Shown: piece by piece, positions 34,401 through 43,740 of the stretch | Layout: each line of letters starts with the position of its first letter | How positions within the stretch are numbered: position 1 is the stretch's first letter | Source: Pyrocephalus nanus | Lineage: Eukaryota; Chordata; Aves; Passeriformes; Tyrannidae | Assembly: GCA_038380795.1 (NCBI GenBank) | Contig: CM076260.1 | Coordinates: 33,204,634 to 33,268,633 of the forward strand | Length of the DNA: 64,000 bases | Direction of reading: 5' to 3' | Program-made: the position numbers and the translations under genes | Notes under the pieces: generated by a model | What the model was told of the DNA's origin: nothing | Databases searched by the model: none | Seen by the model: only the letters and a program-made list of their open reading frames with translations

Positions 34401-36689
34401 CTGCAAAGAACAGCCTGGGTGTGGTGGTTGAGATATGAACCAGAATCCTTGAAACCCCGAGGAACTGAACTGTGGCTTTCAACTTTAGGGACATAGCTGT
34501 GGTGTCTCACTGTTTTCTGTTTGTTTATAAATCTACAATTAAAATTCTGCTGCTCAACTTGTTAAGGACTAACTTTAATTGTATTTTAAGTTAGTTCTTT
34601 CAGTAAGTTGATTTTCAAAAGTAATAAGAGCAGCTTTCTTATGGAATATCAGTGAATAAAGCCACATCACTGTCTTAGTAGATAATGGCATGCTGCCCTA
34701 GTGATTTTGTGTGATCGTTACTAAGATGTGTTATCCAGTGGAAAGTGGATATGCTGTTAAACGAAATGACTGCACAGTTACATGATAAACTGACTGAAAA
34801 GGCAATGTCTTAAATGAGAAGTAATCTTCAACTTTTTTTTTTTTTTTTTTTAATATTAGATAAGTCCCAAAAGTGATGTGTGGTCATTGGGATGCATTTT
34901 GTACTGTATGACATACGGGAGGACTCCGTTTCAACACATAACAAGTCCAATAAATAAACTGCACGCTATTGTTGATCCTACTTATGAAATAGAATTCCCA
35001 GATATTCCTGAGAAGGATCTTCAAGATGTGCTAAAGGTAACTTTCCCTTAAAATTAATTTTAATTTGAATAATGGCAATTTATTTATTTAGAGCATATTT
35101 TCTAAAACTGAGTTGTGCTTGAGAGACTTTTTTCACTGCTACTTGTAGTAACAGATCTTATTCCAAAAGAGGATGTAATTAAGCTAGAGTTACTTCATAT
35201 AGTTTCCATGTTAAAGTCTATTTTCAGCTCAGTACCAAGTAAGTAAATACTTAAGGCAGTCTGACTTAACTGCTTTGGTTCAAAGTAAATACTGTAGTTC
35301 TTGTACTTGCCATCCCTTTCCCTCACCCTGCATATTTGCCTAGTTTTTGCATATTTGCCTGTGCTTTTACTTGCCCTATTTGTGTTGCTCAGTGGGTAAC
35401 AAATTGAAATCCAGAAACACTTATCCCCCTAACTTTCAAATTTCATTGTCATTCCGTGTTATTCAGATTGAAGTGATGCTGTAGGTTCTGATCTTCAAAT
35501 CTTCTGACATTGTTGCTTGAGTTAAACAGGATACCGAACTTTACCGTGAAGTTATTGGCAAATGAGGGCAATTATGTTAATCTATTATTGCATTGTGACT
35601 TGAACCTTTCTGAGTGTGTAGTTTGGCAGTAAGAAGTTTTGACATGCATCTGCAGGGTCTTTTATATATCCTGACTGTTAATTCCTAGGGAAGTTCTTAA
35701 TTGATAGATAAAGCAGTCTTCCTATTTTTTTTTTCATTTCCAGCGCTGTTTAATAAGAAATCCTAAACAAAGGATATCTGTTTCGGAGTTGCTGGTACAT
35801 CCCTATGTTCAAATTCAAAGTCATTGTCAAACAGGTACATTTATTTTAAAATGCATTTTATTGAATAATATTTATATCTGCTTAAAAAAAGTCTTTACTT
35901 TTATATATACTTTACACTTACCTATGTCTGCTTCAGAAAAGACTTCAGTATATTAATTCTTAAACCTCTTAAAAACTGTACTGATAATGTATACAACTTC
36001 AACATAATTATAAATTAACTGCAGATGTCCCAAGTGCAAAAGGAACAACTGAGGAAATGAAACGCATCCTTGGCCAGCTTGTTGGCTTGAATTCTCCCAA
36101 CTCTATTTCTAGAGCTGCAAGGGTAAGTAATTTTTCTTTTTTTTTTTTTAATACGAGGGTGAACAAGTTGTTATCCTTTTAACAATATCATGATGTAGCT
36201 ATGTTTGTGGCCACTGATTTTCATATCATATAAAGCTTGCCCACCTTCAGTAAACAAATACCTCTCCTTCCATGCTGGTGTTTCCATATCAGAGACAAGT
36301 AATAGAGTAAACTTGATTTTAAATCTCTACAACTGGTTGGTTCTCTGCTGACTTGTGAAACTCTATAACTCTGTTCACACTGCTAAGTCAGCACACCTAT
36401 CTTCTTTTAGGGATTATGTTGCATTACAAGTGGTACAACTGAGCTGTCTTAAAACTGTATATTTATTTCCTGGAGAAATTCTGGTATGGAATACCTTAGT
36501 ATGTGATTTATATCAAGTGGTAATGTTTGTTATATAGTTTAAATACATGTGCAATACAACTGCATTCACCTGAATACTTGTGTGTTTGTTAACTTTCAGA
36601 CTTTATATGAACAGTGCAACAGTGGTAAAAGTCTTGATGTATCAGCATTTTCAGAACTTGGGAGTCAAAAAGCACGGACAACAAAATGA
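13280..36689 (+). CDS. TTK: TTK (MPS1) dual-specificity spindle checkpoint kinase, 21 coding exons, 879 aa
   Basis: TTK sits at unattached kinetochores and phosphorylates KNL1 MELT motifs and other checkpoint proteins to delay anaphase. Coding exons: 13280-13424, 13671-13896, 17876-17982, 21630-21773, 23183-23288, 23405-23480, 23562-23662, 24079-24178, 24899-25022, 25855-26036, 26137-26273, 27803-27929, 29046-29138, 30883-31040, 31131-31282, 32494-32618, 32890-32970, 34860-35036, 35744-35834, 36025-36122, 36600-36689. All introns are GT-AG and the frame stays open to TGA at 36687-36689. Residues 1-60 are the N-terminal extension, about 60-210 the TPR-like region, about 215-520 a divergent linker, and 543-809 the kinase. 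Kinase landmarks are IGSGGSS (549-555), Lys571, Glu589, Met620, HSDLKPAN (663-670) and DFG (682-684). Compared with human (recalled, 857 aa) the kinase is shifted by +18, so the linker carries the net gain. The start is the first in-frame ATG of exon 2 and matches the human start. Identity is secure; exact exon ends are read by eye. Confidence 0.96.
13671..13896 (+). CDS. TTK: TTK exon 3, residues 49-124
   Basis: Acceptor TTTCTGTCAG; donor GC|GTAAGT. Encodes the start of the TPR-like domain. The recognisable stretches [14 protein letters not shown] and RFAELKA match human TTK. Phase 1 in, phase 2 out. Confidence 0.96.
13897..17875 (+). other. TTK: TTK intron 3 (4.0 kb)
   Basis: AT-rich intron with a minus-strand CR1 fragment at 16175-16868. 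No other feature was recognised. Confidence 0.6.
16175..16868 (-). mobile_element. CR1 LINE fragment in intron 3
   Basis: ATCATAGATTCATAGAATG tail at left, then antisense CR1 3' region. ORF2 C-terminus on the minus strand ([19 protein letters not shown] at 16571-16864). Little decayed, about 690 bp. Confidence 0.9.
17876..17982 (+). CDS. TTK: TTK exon 4, residues 124-160
   Basis: Acceptor CTTTACAG, donor AAG|GTGCGT. Encodes TPR-region helices with the CKKFAFVH and FAQFELSQ stretches shared with human TTK. Confidence 0.95.
17983..21629 (+). other. TTK: TTK intron 4 (3.6 kb)
   Basis: AT-rich and free of recognisable retroelements. It contains a 23-bp tandem duplication at 20582-20627. I see nothing else in it. 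Confidence 0.6.
20582..20631. repeat. 23-bp tandem duplication
   Basis: The unit at 20582-20604 is repeated exactly at 20605-20627, with a further four bases of the unit after it. The two copies are identical, so the event looks recent. Confidence 0.9.
21630..21773 (+). CDS. TTK: TTK exon 5, residues 160-208
   Basis: Acceptor ACTACTTAG, donor CAG|GTAATT. Encodes the last TPR helices. LLQKAVE in human corresponds to ILQKAVE here, followed by VPLEMLE and KKQLLS. Confidence 0.95.
21774..23182 (+). other. TTK: TTK intron 5 (1.4 kb)
   Basis: Unremarkable AT-rich intron with no repeat or RNA gene recognised. Confidence 0.55.
23183..23288 (+). CDS. TTK: TTK exon 6, residues 208-243
   Basis: Acceptor CCTTACAG, donor CTGG|GTAATG. 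Serine- and asparagine-rich linker after the TPR region; only weakly similar to human (TAQES versus STQES). Confidence 0.85.
23405..23480 (+). CDS. TTK: TTK exon 7, residues 243-268
   Basis: Acceptor TCTTCAG, donor CCAG|GTAGAA. A 76-nt linker exon flanked by short introns (116 and 81 bp). The [11 protein letters not shown] stretch aligns with human NSLRQTNKTKQ. Confidence 0.88.
23562..23662 (+). CDS. TTK: TTK exon 8, residues 269-302
   Basis: Acceptor GTTCTTAG, donor GAG|GTATGG. Carries the FGRVPV motif also present in human TTK. A run of aspartates follows, in disordered linker. Confidence 0.9.
24079..24178 (+). CDS. TTK: TTK exon 9, residues 302-335
   Basis: Acceptor TTCAATAG, donor ACAG|GTAACT. 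The start, KRQTSSS, aligns with human KRQTSRS. The rest is divergent linker. Confidence 0.88.
24899..25022 (+). CDS. TTK: TTK exon 10, residues 336-377
   Basis: Acceptor GTTCCTTAG, donor GAAG|GTAACT. Low-complexity, polar linker. Support comes from open frame, phase continuity and order more than from similarity. Confidence 0.8.
25855..26036 (+). CDS. TTK: TTK exon 11, residues 377-437
   Basis: Follows a long T tract and CCCAG; donor GAG|GTAAAG. Gln/Lys/Ser-rich linker; EL(K)[10 protein letters not shown] resembles human EPEVPESNQKQWQSK. Confidence 0.87.
26137..26273 (+). CDS. TTK: TTK exon 12, residues 438-483
   Basis: Acceptor TTTTGTAG after a 100-bp intron; donor CTG|GTAAGC. The end, [11 protein letters not shown], aligns with human TPSSNTLDDYMS. 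Confidence 0.9.
26274..27802 (+). other. TTK: TTK intron 12 (1.5 kb)
   Basis: Short open frames near 26.3-26.6 kb have no recognised homology. Nothing else was seen. Confidence 0.5.
27803..27929 (+). CDS. TTK: TTK exon 13, residues 483-525
   Basis: Acceptor TTTCTTTAG, donor GCAG|GTAACA. Encodes the conserved TPVVKN motif and a proline/glutamine-rich stretch just before the kinase domain. Confidence 0.94.
27930..29045 (+). other. TTK: TTK intron 13 (1.1 kb)
   Basis: An open frame at 28550-28858 has no recognised homology and no coding support. No repeat was identified. Confidence 0.5.
29046..29138 (+). CDS. TTK: TTK exon 14, residues 526-556 (Gly-rich loop)
   Basis: Acceptor CTTACACAG, donor AAG|GTAAGA. 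Contains the start of the kinase domain and the ATP-binding glycine loop IGSGGSSK (549-556), as in human TTK. Confidence 0.97.
29655..30120 (-). mobile_element. CR1 LINE ORF2 mid-region fragment in intron 14
   Basis: The antisense reading matches the CR1 reverse transcriptase middle part (blocks like [19 protein letters not shown] and LSGLL at 29650-30100). It lacks the 3' end. Confidence 0.65.
30225..30535 (-). mobile_element. CR1 LINE 3' region fragment in intron 14
   Basis: Antisense CR1 3' part (CACAGCCTCTCTGGACAAGC, then the ACTGAACAGATTTAGTGCTC block). It carries more 3' sequence than the fragment on its left, so the two are separate insertions. Confidence 0.6.
30883..31040 (+). CDS. 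TTK: TTK exon 15, residues 557-609 (catalytic Lys)
   Basis: Acceptor GTTTTTCAG, donor GCTA|GTGAGT. Encodes VFQVLN, the ATP-anchoring Lys571 (human Lys553) in [12 protein letters not shown], and alphaC Glu589. Strongly conserved through IIRLYG. Confidence 0.97.
31131..31282 (+). CDS. TTK: TTK exon 16, residues 609-660 (hinge)
   Basis: Acceptor GTATTTTTAG after a 90-bp intron; donor TATG|GTATTC. Encodes the hinge YMVMECGN with gatekeeper Met620, then SWLKKKK and [10 protein letters not shown]. Confidence 0.97.
31283..32493 (+). other. TTK: TTK intron 16 (1.2 kb)
   Basis: Read-through into this intron meets an in-frame stop within a few codons. No repeat or RNA gene was recognised. Confidence 0.55.
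32494..32618 (+). CDS. TTK: TTK exon 17, residues 660-701 (catalytic and DFG loops)
   Basis: Acceptor TTTTACAG, donor CAG|GTGAAA. Encodes HSDLKPANF with catalytic Asp665, and IDFGIAN with Asp682. HSD instead of HRD is normal for TTK. In the activation segment, human Thr675-Thr676-Ser677 corresponds to Val693-Thr694-Ser695. Confidence 0.97.
32890..32970 (+). CDS. TTK: TTK exon 18, residues 702-728 (P+1 loop)
   Basis: Acceptor GTGGCTAG, donor AAG|GTAACG. Encodes [15 protein letters not shown]. Thr704 matches human Thr686, and PPE serves as the APE motif. Confidence 0.96.
32971..34859 (+). other. TTK: TTK intron 18 (1.9 kb)
   Basis: AT-rich, ending in a long T tract (from about 34833) followed by AATATTAG. 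Open frames at 33.1-34.5 kb show no recognised homology. No CR1 was seen. Confidence 0.55.
34860..35036 (+). CDS. TTK: TTK exon 19, residues 729-787 (kinase C-lobe)
   Basis: Acceptor AATATTAG, donor AAAG|GTAACT. Encodes [14 protein letters not shown] (helix F region) and [15 protein letters not shown], nearly identical to human. Confidence 0.97.
35744..35834 (+). CDS. TTK: TTK exon 20, residues 788-818 (end of kinase)
   Basis: Acceptor ATTTCCAG, donor ACAG|GTACAT. Encodes [12 protein letters not shown] and HPYVQIQ, the end of the kinase fold, with the invariant Arg797. Confidence 0.96.
36025..36122 (+). CDS. TTK: TTK exon 21, residues 818-850 (C-terminal helix region)
   Basis: Acceptor AACTGCAG, donor AGG|GTAAGT. 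Encodes KGTTEEMK and [12 protein letters not shown], highly conserved in the TTK C-terminal extension. Confidence 0.96.
36600..36689 (+). CDS. TTK: TTK exon 22 coding part, residues 851-879 and stop
   Basis: Acceptor AACTTTCAG. Encodes [11 protein letters not shown], matching the human TLYEHYSGGES, then a divergent tail that ends without the human lysine-rich terminus. TGA at 36687-36689. Confidence 0.93.
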   Translation, partial: TLYEQCNSGKSLDVSAFSELGSQKARTTK

Positions 36690-37008
36690 TGTACTACAGT
36701 TCAGGATGCAACAGATGTCTGGTCTGTCCAAAAAGTATTTTGTGCTGCTAGCTTTTAAAAGGACACTCAGCATGAAGTTTGCATTTTTTTTATGTTCTTT
36801 GTGTTCTTTTGATAATGCTTGCAGGTCAGTAAAAAGAATTTAATTGAATGATTTTCACCATGGACTCTTTCACTCCTTGCATACTACTTGGGCTGAACAA
36901 AGACAATGGCTACTTGGTGATTATAATCTGTTCCTTACAAAGCACTACAGTGTCTGGAGTACAAAAACTTGTATGAGAATCTGAGTTCTCTTATCCCTGT
37001 GAAGCTAA

Positions 37009-37014
37009 AATAAA
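37009..37014 (+). terminator. TTK: Proximal polyadenylation signal AATAAA
   Basis: AATAAA about 320 bp after the stop codon; would give a short 3' UTR. Confidence 0.5.
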
Positions 37015-37297
37015 AAGTTCCAAAAATTCCAAATGATGTACACAAAAAACATGCAAATATCTCTTGAGATATCTCCTGCTTCATGAACAGAGTGTTAAGC
37101 TTTTCTGTCCTTTGCCAAGAAATACCTTGTGTCCAGTTTGGACTAGAACTAAGAAAATAAGCACACTGTTTGTATAAGCCATCAGTTATAATGCTGAGAG
37201 ATACATTAATGATAGATGTAAATGTCACCCAGTTTTTGAGCTGTTCCTGTGGTTAAGTGGTATGATGGAAGCATCAGTGCTGTTATGGATTAATATG

Positions 37298-37303
37298 AAT
37301 AAA
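37298..37303 (+). terminator. TTK: Distal polyadenylation signal AATAAA
   Basis: AATAAA followed by a TTTTGTTCTATT-type T/GT-rich stretch, about 610 bp after the stop codon. The better candidate for the main end. Confidence 0.55.
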
Positions 37304-37325
37304 ATGGCTTTTGTTCTATTAAAAA

Positions 37326-40290
37326 TGCTACTGTAAATCGACTATGCTTTTTCCAGTTCCAAAATAATAGAAAGCCCTTCAAGATTCATGATGGTCAGAA
37401 ATCACTAATTTGGATTTTTAAAAGCTTTAATACTAAGCACTCTCTAAATTGCACTGAATATAGCAGAACTGTGTTTTGCTGTGGTTGTTATTGGATTCAT
37501 CGAGGTTTGTTTTAACTCATTTACATCTGGTGAAAATGTACAAATTTTAGATTTATTTAAATAATTGAAAGATGTTAAAATAATGACCAATAATTTTTAA
37601 TCGGAACAATAACTTCAGTTTCACGACAGTTGCCATGTTGTCCCATGCATTGGAGCACAAACCAAATGCCTAGAAAGTCTTTCCTCCTCTGTGGTGGAGG
37701 TGCATGTTCACAGCAGTTCCATCATCCATAGGCTGCCTGGCAGGTCAGTTGTTTGGGGCTGGGAGAGACTCATCATTCTGGCTTTTGGAATTTTACTTTA
37801 GCCAACACGTTTGCTGCCTTGGGAAAATATGGCTGGAGTTCAGAGAATTCTAATAATCTACTTTGAGCATCACAAAATGCGGAGTGGTATTTTGATCTTC
37901 TAAGGGTATGCAAATTGTCCTTGAAAACTTTCGGTTTGACCCTATAAAAGGGGAACTGCTACAGCCGTTGCTGTGTGTATTGGTAGGGCTGAGAACTTTT
38001 TGTCTAGGTAAGATTATCTTATAGGAATAGGCATATTTTGCTGCATACTCTGCTCTATTTGCCATTAGTGTTTATAGGCAATCACTATTGACAACATCTG
38101 TTAAATAAAATGCATTACTTTTTATACTGGAATGCAGCTCTTGCTGCAGTAATCCAGATACGGAATGGCAGCTGTGCTTTGTATGATTCTTCAGCTCACA
38201 GTATAACCATTTTCCATGCTTTTGCATACTGAGCAGTAATAGTTTATTAGAATCACTCAGAGCCCTATCACAATGTCTAGGTCTGGAGTTAATAACAAAG
38301 AAAAGAGACTTAAAATTCACTCCCTGGAGAACAATACTGGAAGAAAGACTATTTCAATGTATTCTTGCTATCTTTCCTGCCACTGATTTGGCACAGTTGG
38401 ATGATTTTATGGCCCTGTAAGAACTGAAGAATGAGAGAGAAGAATAGCACAACATGAAATTCATAAGAACTGTGGTTTTTTCCCCCAAACATTAGTAGCT
38501 TTGGTTTTTAAATGAGGTTTTCAGAGCTTGCTAATATATTACAAGCACCACTTGATAGATGGTAAACTTTGTTCTTAATTCTTTCATATTGAAAACAGCA
38601 TAACTATTTGAAGAAGTAGCTCTTAAAAAAAATCTTTAACAAAGAATTGTATATCTGTGATGTTATCAGACCTCAGCTTAATGTCTGTGTTTCAAAACTC
38701 TATGCCCTTACCACCTTTATAGGCCAGTTAGGCCTATCCTCCTATGATGGAGCAAATGCTTGTAAAAGAGCTTTATTCTGGGGTGTGGTGTTCCTGTGTC
38801 TGTTCAGCACCTGCCCTCCCTTGTTTCAGGTTAGCAGTCATTTTACAGGGAATGTGGTGAAGGGTGGGATTATTCCTGATAGCAGGCTGGTCTGTGAGGA
38901 GGGCTGAAGCAGGGGACACAAGGAATGTGTGCTCACTCCAATGATGGAGCACAGGTAGGAACAGCACATCTCCCTTGTAAGGGCAAACTTGGAATGATAA
39001 ACTTAACCTTGTTGTTAATCTCATTGTCATTATATGAAACAGAGTGTGGAATCTCAATTAGTCATTGGTGGGGGTAGGAGATAGTTATTCCATATTTCTA
39101 GGGAAAAAGAATTTTTCCCTTTAATGGTCTCATTCTTTCTGATGTTTTTATTTTTTTTATTTTTTTAAATCCCAGACTTTAGTGCATAATGAGTACAAAT
39201 GCTAGTGATTCTTCAATTGTCTGTTCAATATTTATATAAGTTCTCAAGCTTGCAGCTAATGAGGAAAAATGTTATTGTTCTGCACATTTCATATTCTAAA
39301 CTGTTTGGAAGACTACTTATGGTGTGGGAGCTGAAACACTAATTCTGGCATTCTCATGAGAGGGGAGAGAGTATCAGTCTCTTCAGGGAAAACCTTGTGA
39401 AAAAAATCTTTGCAGAAACATATTTTCAAGGACTTGTTACTGAAATGTTTCCCAACTACTTGTTTAGATTACAGATCTTGAAAAATTTCTGCATAATTAT
39501 TCTAATGTTGTAATTGTTATCTTTTGCTGGTTTTGCTTCTCTAGTTTGTGTTGACTATTGAAAAGCAGTGCTGCATGCCTTATTTTTCTGTTGTAATGTA
39601 TGATTTATCAAACCTTTCTTTCATTCCATGACTGCTAAAGAACCCACAGGAAATACAACTGGCATGAGAGGAAGCTTATGAAAGAGGCCTGGGGCTGATG
39701 AGAGACAGTGGGTTGTTATCAGTCATCCCTTTTAAATAAATTTCTTCCATTGCAAATGGGTAATTGATTTATACTCCTTCCCCACATCAGTGATGTGCCA
39801 CAAGATGTCTGTCTACCTTGGCAGCTGCCACTCAACAGTCTTCAATCTATTCCAGGTTTTTTTTCTGCTTTACAAACATCCAACTCCCTTCTCAGATTCT
39901 GCTGGGTCTGAAAAGTAAGAAAGAACAGAATAGATATGTGTGATTAGCTTTAAAGAACAGAAAACAGCAGAACTACCATCTTAAATGTTGAGTAACAGGT
40001 AGCTGTCTGAAGCTTTCTCAAGGTTACAAAATGCCCATTGTGCATTACTGTCACCCTCAAGGCCACATTTCAGGACATTTTGTGTGTATAAAATGGAGAG
40101 GGAAGATGGTTGACTAAACCGGAGTATGTCTCTCTGTATATAATACTGTATCAGCTAATACTGAGTTACCACAGCTACATGAAGAGTACAAAAGTAAGTT
40201 CAGCTGACACTAAGAAAACCTAACTGCAGAAGGGTGACTTGCTTTTTTATTTATGGATGGGTTATAACTCAGTCTCCAGCTTCCTCATGA
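37326..40290. other. Intergenic, no gene recognised
   Basis: Contains an isolated octamer/TATA/donor arrangement at 37908-38009 (see findings). An open frame at 38647-38907 lacks homology. No repeat was recognised with confidence. Confidence 0.5.
37908..37950 (+). promoter_or_regulatory. Octamer and TATA-box pair, possible promoter
   Basis: ATGCAAAT at 37908-37915 and TATAAAAG at 37943-37950, followed by CTAG|GTAAGA (donor-like, GT at 38008). The arrangement is suggestive but unproven; there is no coding exon downstream. Confidence 0.25.
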
Positions 40291-40611
40291 AGAGAAGGGG
40301 AGGGGCAGGCACTGATCCCTTCTCTCTCGTGACCAGTGACAGGACCTGAGGACATGGCCTGAAGCCGGGTCAGGGGAGGTTTAGGTTGGATATTAGGATA
40401 AGGTTCTTCACCCAGAGGAGGGTCGAGCACTGGAATGGGATCCCCAGGGAAGCAGTCATGGCACCAAGCCTGAGTTCAAGTTGCATTTGGGCAAAGTTCT
40501 CAGGCACATGGTGATCCTTGGGGTGGTCTGTGCAGGGCCAGGAGCTGGACTTTGATTCTTGTTGGTCCCTTTCAACACAGGACATTTTATGATTCCATGA
40601 TTCTATGATTC
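40291..40611 (+). mobile_element. CR1 LINE 3' fragment
   Basis: + strand CR1 3' end (GGCAGGCACTGATCCCTTCT, AGGTTCTTCACCCAGAGG) with the tail ATGATTCCATGATTCTATGATTC-like repeats at 40589-40611. Confidence 0.9.
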
Positions 40612-42979
40612 AGCCTGACCAGCTGTATGATTAGTTGGAATTCAAACACTAAATGGAGTTTAAGTTTTGAAGGCTCTGCTCTTGTAGTCTGTCTTGGTGA
40701 GACAACACCTGGAATTGAGTCCTTGGCAAATACAAGAAAAGGAGGCTGCTTGCTTGCTGCCTCTCGCAGGACACTTGACCAAGGAGTAAGAAAAATCTAT
40801 GCACAAATCTATCCTCATGGTGCTGGAGGAGTCAGACTCCTGCTTATCTAACCTTCTGAAAGGCACTCTAAGGTCCTACTGCTGAACATGTGCCTGGGCA
40901 GGAAGGAAATGGTTAAATCCCAAACAGTAGAAAGTGCAGAGCAGTGTATGAGTTAGTCTGAAGGAAAGTGGTCGAATTGTTACTCTGTTCTGGTCGTTCC
41001 TGTGAGTTTCTGTTCTTTCTTTAAGCGCTTGATCTTGGTTTCATGCTAAACAGTTAACTGATTCTGGGAATGGTGATAAGTATTAAATTAAAAAATAAAC
41101 AGTTGAAGTAAACTTGAAGTCTAGGTTACTCCTGAGCTCCTCAGCAAGCATCACTGGCTAATACTTGCAGATGCCAGTTATGACAACTAAGTGCTAAAAA
41201 CTGCTTGCTTTTCCCTTCTGGTTGTCTATGCTCTTATTGCCTTGCTGGTCCCTCAGTTTTGTGTGAGTTCTCAGCAGCAAGGATAAAACAGATACTACTT
41301 TATCAGATTTCTCTCGTTGACACTCTTATGGCTAAGACACATTCTGTTTTATCTAATAGAAAAGTATTCCCTTCCTGTTGGATGGATATATCTCCTCCCA
41401 GCTTGGTTATCTGTGCCCACCTGCTAAGAGCACGAAGCCTGTCAGCCTGTCAGGAAGCTGGAATAGTGTGCCTTTGTTTGCTTACTGCCTGACGTAAAGT
41501 AATTAAGAGAGAAATCTTCCAAGATAAAGGCCATAAAGAATGGAGAAGGCAATGCAGTGTGATTTACTCACAGGAGATAGAGGTGTACACCTGTATGGGC
41601 ACAGAAGGAGTCTTTGTACAGCCTGCCCATACACTTTCATGGGAGTTGCTGAAATGAAACCTGAGATAAAAATCTGACTTCTCACCTCAATTCCTCCCCT
41701 TGGCAAGTAGAATATCCACAGCTAAACATGATGCAATTCCAACATGCTGGCTCTAATCAGATGAATTGCTAAAATCCAGGCAGCTTTTGCAATGAAAGAT
41801 ATGACTAATTTAATGTGGAATAGTGGTACTACTATTCTGAACCCTGAATAAACATAAGGAATAGGTCAGTTATTGAATAGTATCAGTCAGTCCATTAGTC
41901 TTGTTACTAATAACCTGATTGTTACATGCTCTGTCTATGTCTCAAGTTTTTTCTCTATTTTACAGAGCTGTTGAAAACCAATTAAAAAAACAATGAAGTA
42001 ACTCTATTTAAGGAGTTAGGTTGATCTTGCTTCCTATGAAATCTTGGATAGAATAATTTAGGACCTTTAAGATCAAGTCTAGCTGAGCCTAGCTCTGCCA
42101 AATTGTGTCTAAAATATTTTTGAGTCTTATCTCTTTACCTTTCTTGTCTCATCTGTTTAGAATTTGGCAGAAAGCTGTTCAGTGCCGTGAACCTGTGCAG
42201 TGCTGCTTGTGTTCAGTGACTTGGTAGGGGACAAAGCTCTTGATGCTGCTGTTGTAGAGGGGCATCGTACTTTGAAATACTCTTAACAGGCATCAAATTT
42301 GCCATCCACGTGGTGTTTGGATGTTCATGCAATGGGCATGATATGCAGACACACAGTTCTGTGCAGCAGAAGGCAGTGAAGTCTCCTCCATGGTGGCTGA
42401 GGAACGCTGGGCACCGCAGCAGCTGCTGTGCTATGGAGGGACTCCTGAGCCATCCACCAGGAAGCACTGACCAAAATTTCAGGGAGGAACCTCAGTAACA
42501 AGACAAGCCGGAGTCTTGTGTCTTCAGCAGGACTCAGGTACCTGATTCAAAGGTGAGTGATTGCCTGAATCTTTTAGTCTAATCTCAGGACCTAGCAGAG
42601 GTCCACCACCGCAAATATAAAGACGTTTCCTAATTGCAGTGGTGTCTGCTGGGCAATGCAAATGTGAACAAAGAATTGGTTTTAGGGAGAGCAGATGAAC
42701 ATCCAAAGAAATCCTGGATTTTGGCATGTATTTTGCCTGGAGTTAGAGGATGCTCCTGTTGCTGCTCTAGCTTCTTCTCTGGGAGGAGAAGATTGACAGA
42801 AAAGCCAAGTCACCTGCATCAGTGTTCAGAGCTGAGGAACTGGGAAGTTTTCATTTAAGAGCCATAGTCTGTTAAAGGAACAACTTGAAATTGGTGTGCA
42901 GCTTTTTAGGACAGTTGATAAAGCTCTCTGGGCCCAGGTGATATTGACTGCAGAAGTTTAAAGGAGTTTCCAGTAGATG
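40612..42979. other. Intergenic, no gene recognised
   Basis: Several short open frames (for example 41205-41492, 42213-42467) without recognised homology. No RNA gene or clear repeat was seen. Confidence 0.5.
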
Positions 42980-43740
42980 TTCTAAATGTCCTGTGGGATT
43001 TTTAAATTGGCCTTAGGAACCCAGAAATGGAAGGTAGTAAATGTGATACTGGTCTTCAAGCATGTTGGAGCTTGTAAATTAGACTACCAAATATGCTTTC
43101 CATAATAGGTAAAGCCTATGTTGACAGAACATGAAGAAATTCACATGGGAGGAATGTATCACATATACATATAACACAAGGGGCTTTGAAGTGGTATTTA
43201 GGAAAGGTTCTTGTGCATTATACATAGTTCTCTGAAAATGTCTACCAAACCCTTGTACTGAAGGACCCAATTAGGATATTAATTAATGGGAAAGGAAGAG
43301 AACACAACAAATTATTGGTGTAGTGCTATATAATGTATTTGGTTTGAATGCTGTCTGCAGTCCCTGAAAAGAACCTAATAAAGCTAGAGAATATTGAGAA
43401 GTCCAGTGAAAGGGTCCAAAGAGATGGAAATTACTTCCATACAAGACTAAAGGCTGCATGACTTCCTTAGGAAGCTATCAGTCTGGCCGAGGTGGGAGAG
43501 GATAGGATGGGATAGGATAGGAGGAATCAGCATTGCGTAGGGATAGGACCTGATGAAATGATCAGTCTGACTTTTAGAAATGGATGAAAGGAAGATAGCA
43601 GAGTTCAGTATGCAAAATGTCAGTGCATCTGGAATTAGACTAGTGGGGGATATGGAGGAAGCCAAAAGTGTCAGCATGTTCAGAAAGGGATTGGATACAT
43701 TCAGGGAGGTTAGGATGATCCTTGGCACTGGTTGTAAGTG
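42980..43740 (+). mobile_element. Possible ancient CR1/L3-type LINE remnant
   Basis: Scattered resemblance to LINE ORF2 and 3' UTR in + orientation: a Trp-Lys-Val-x-Asn-Val block near 43030 and TTCAGAAAGGGATTGGATAC near 43680. Too decayed to place firmly. Confidence 0.3.

Larger units (their letters stand above)
36690..37325 (+). other. TTK: TTK 3' UTR
   Basis: Runs from the stop codon to just past the second AATAAA. The 5' limit is firm and the 3' limit inferred. An open frame at 36580-36843 is an out-of-frame reading of the last exon and UTR. Confidence 0.7.

Noticed and set aside
36580..36843. 87-codon frame over the last TTK exon
   Set aside because: It is out of frame with TTK; the in-frame reading ends at TGA 36687.
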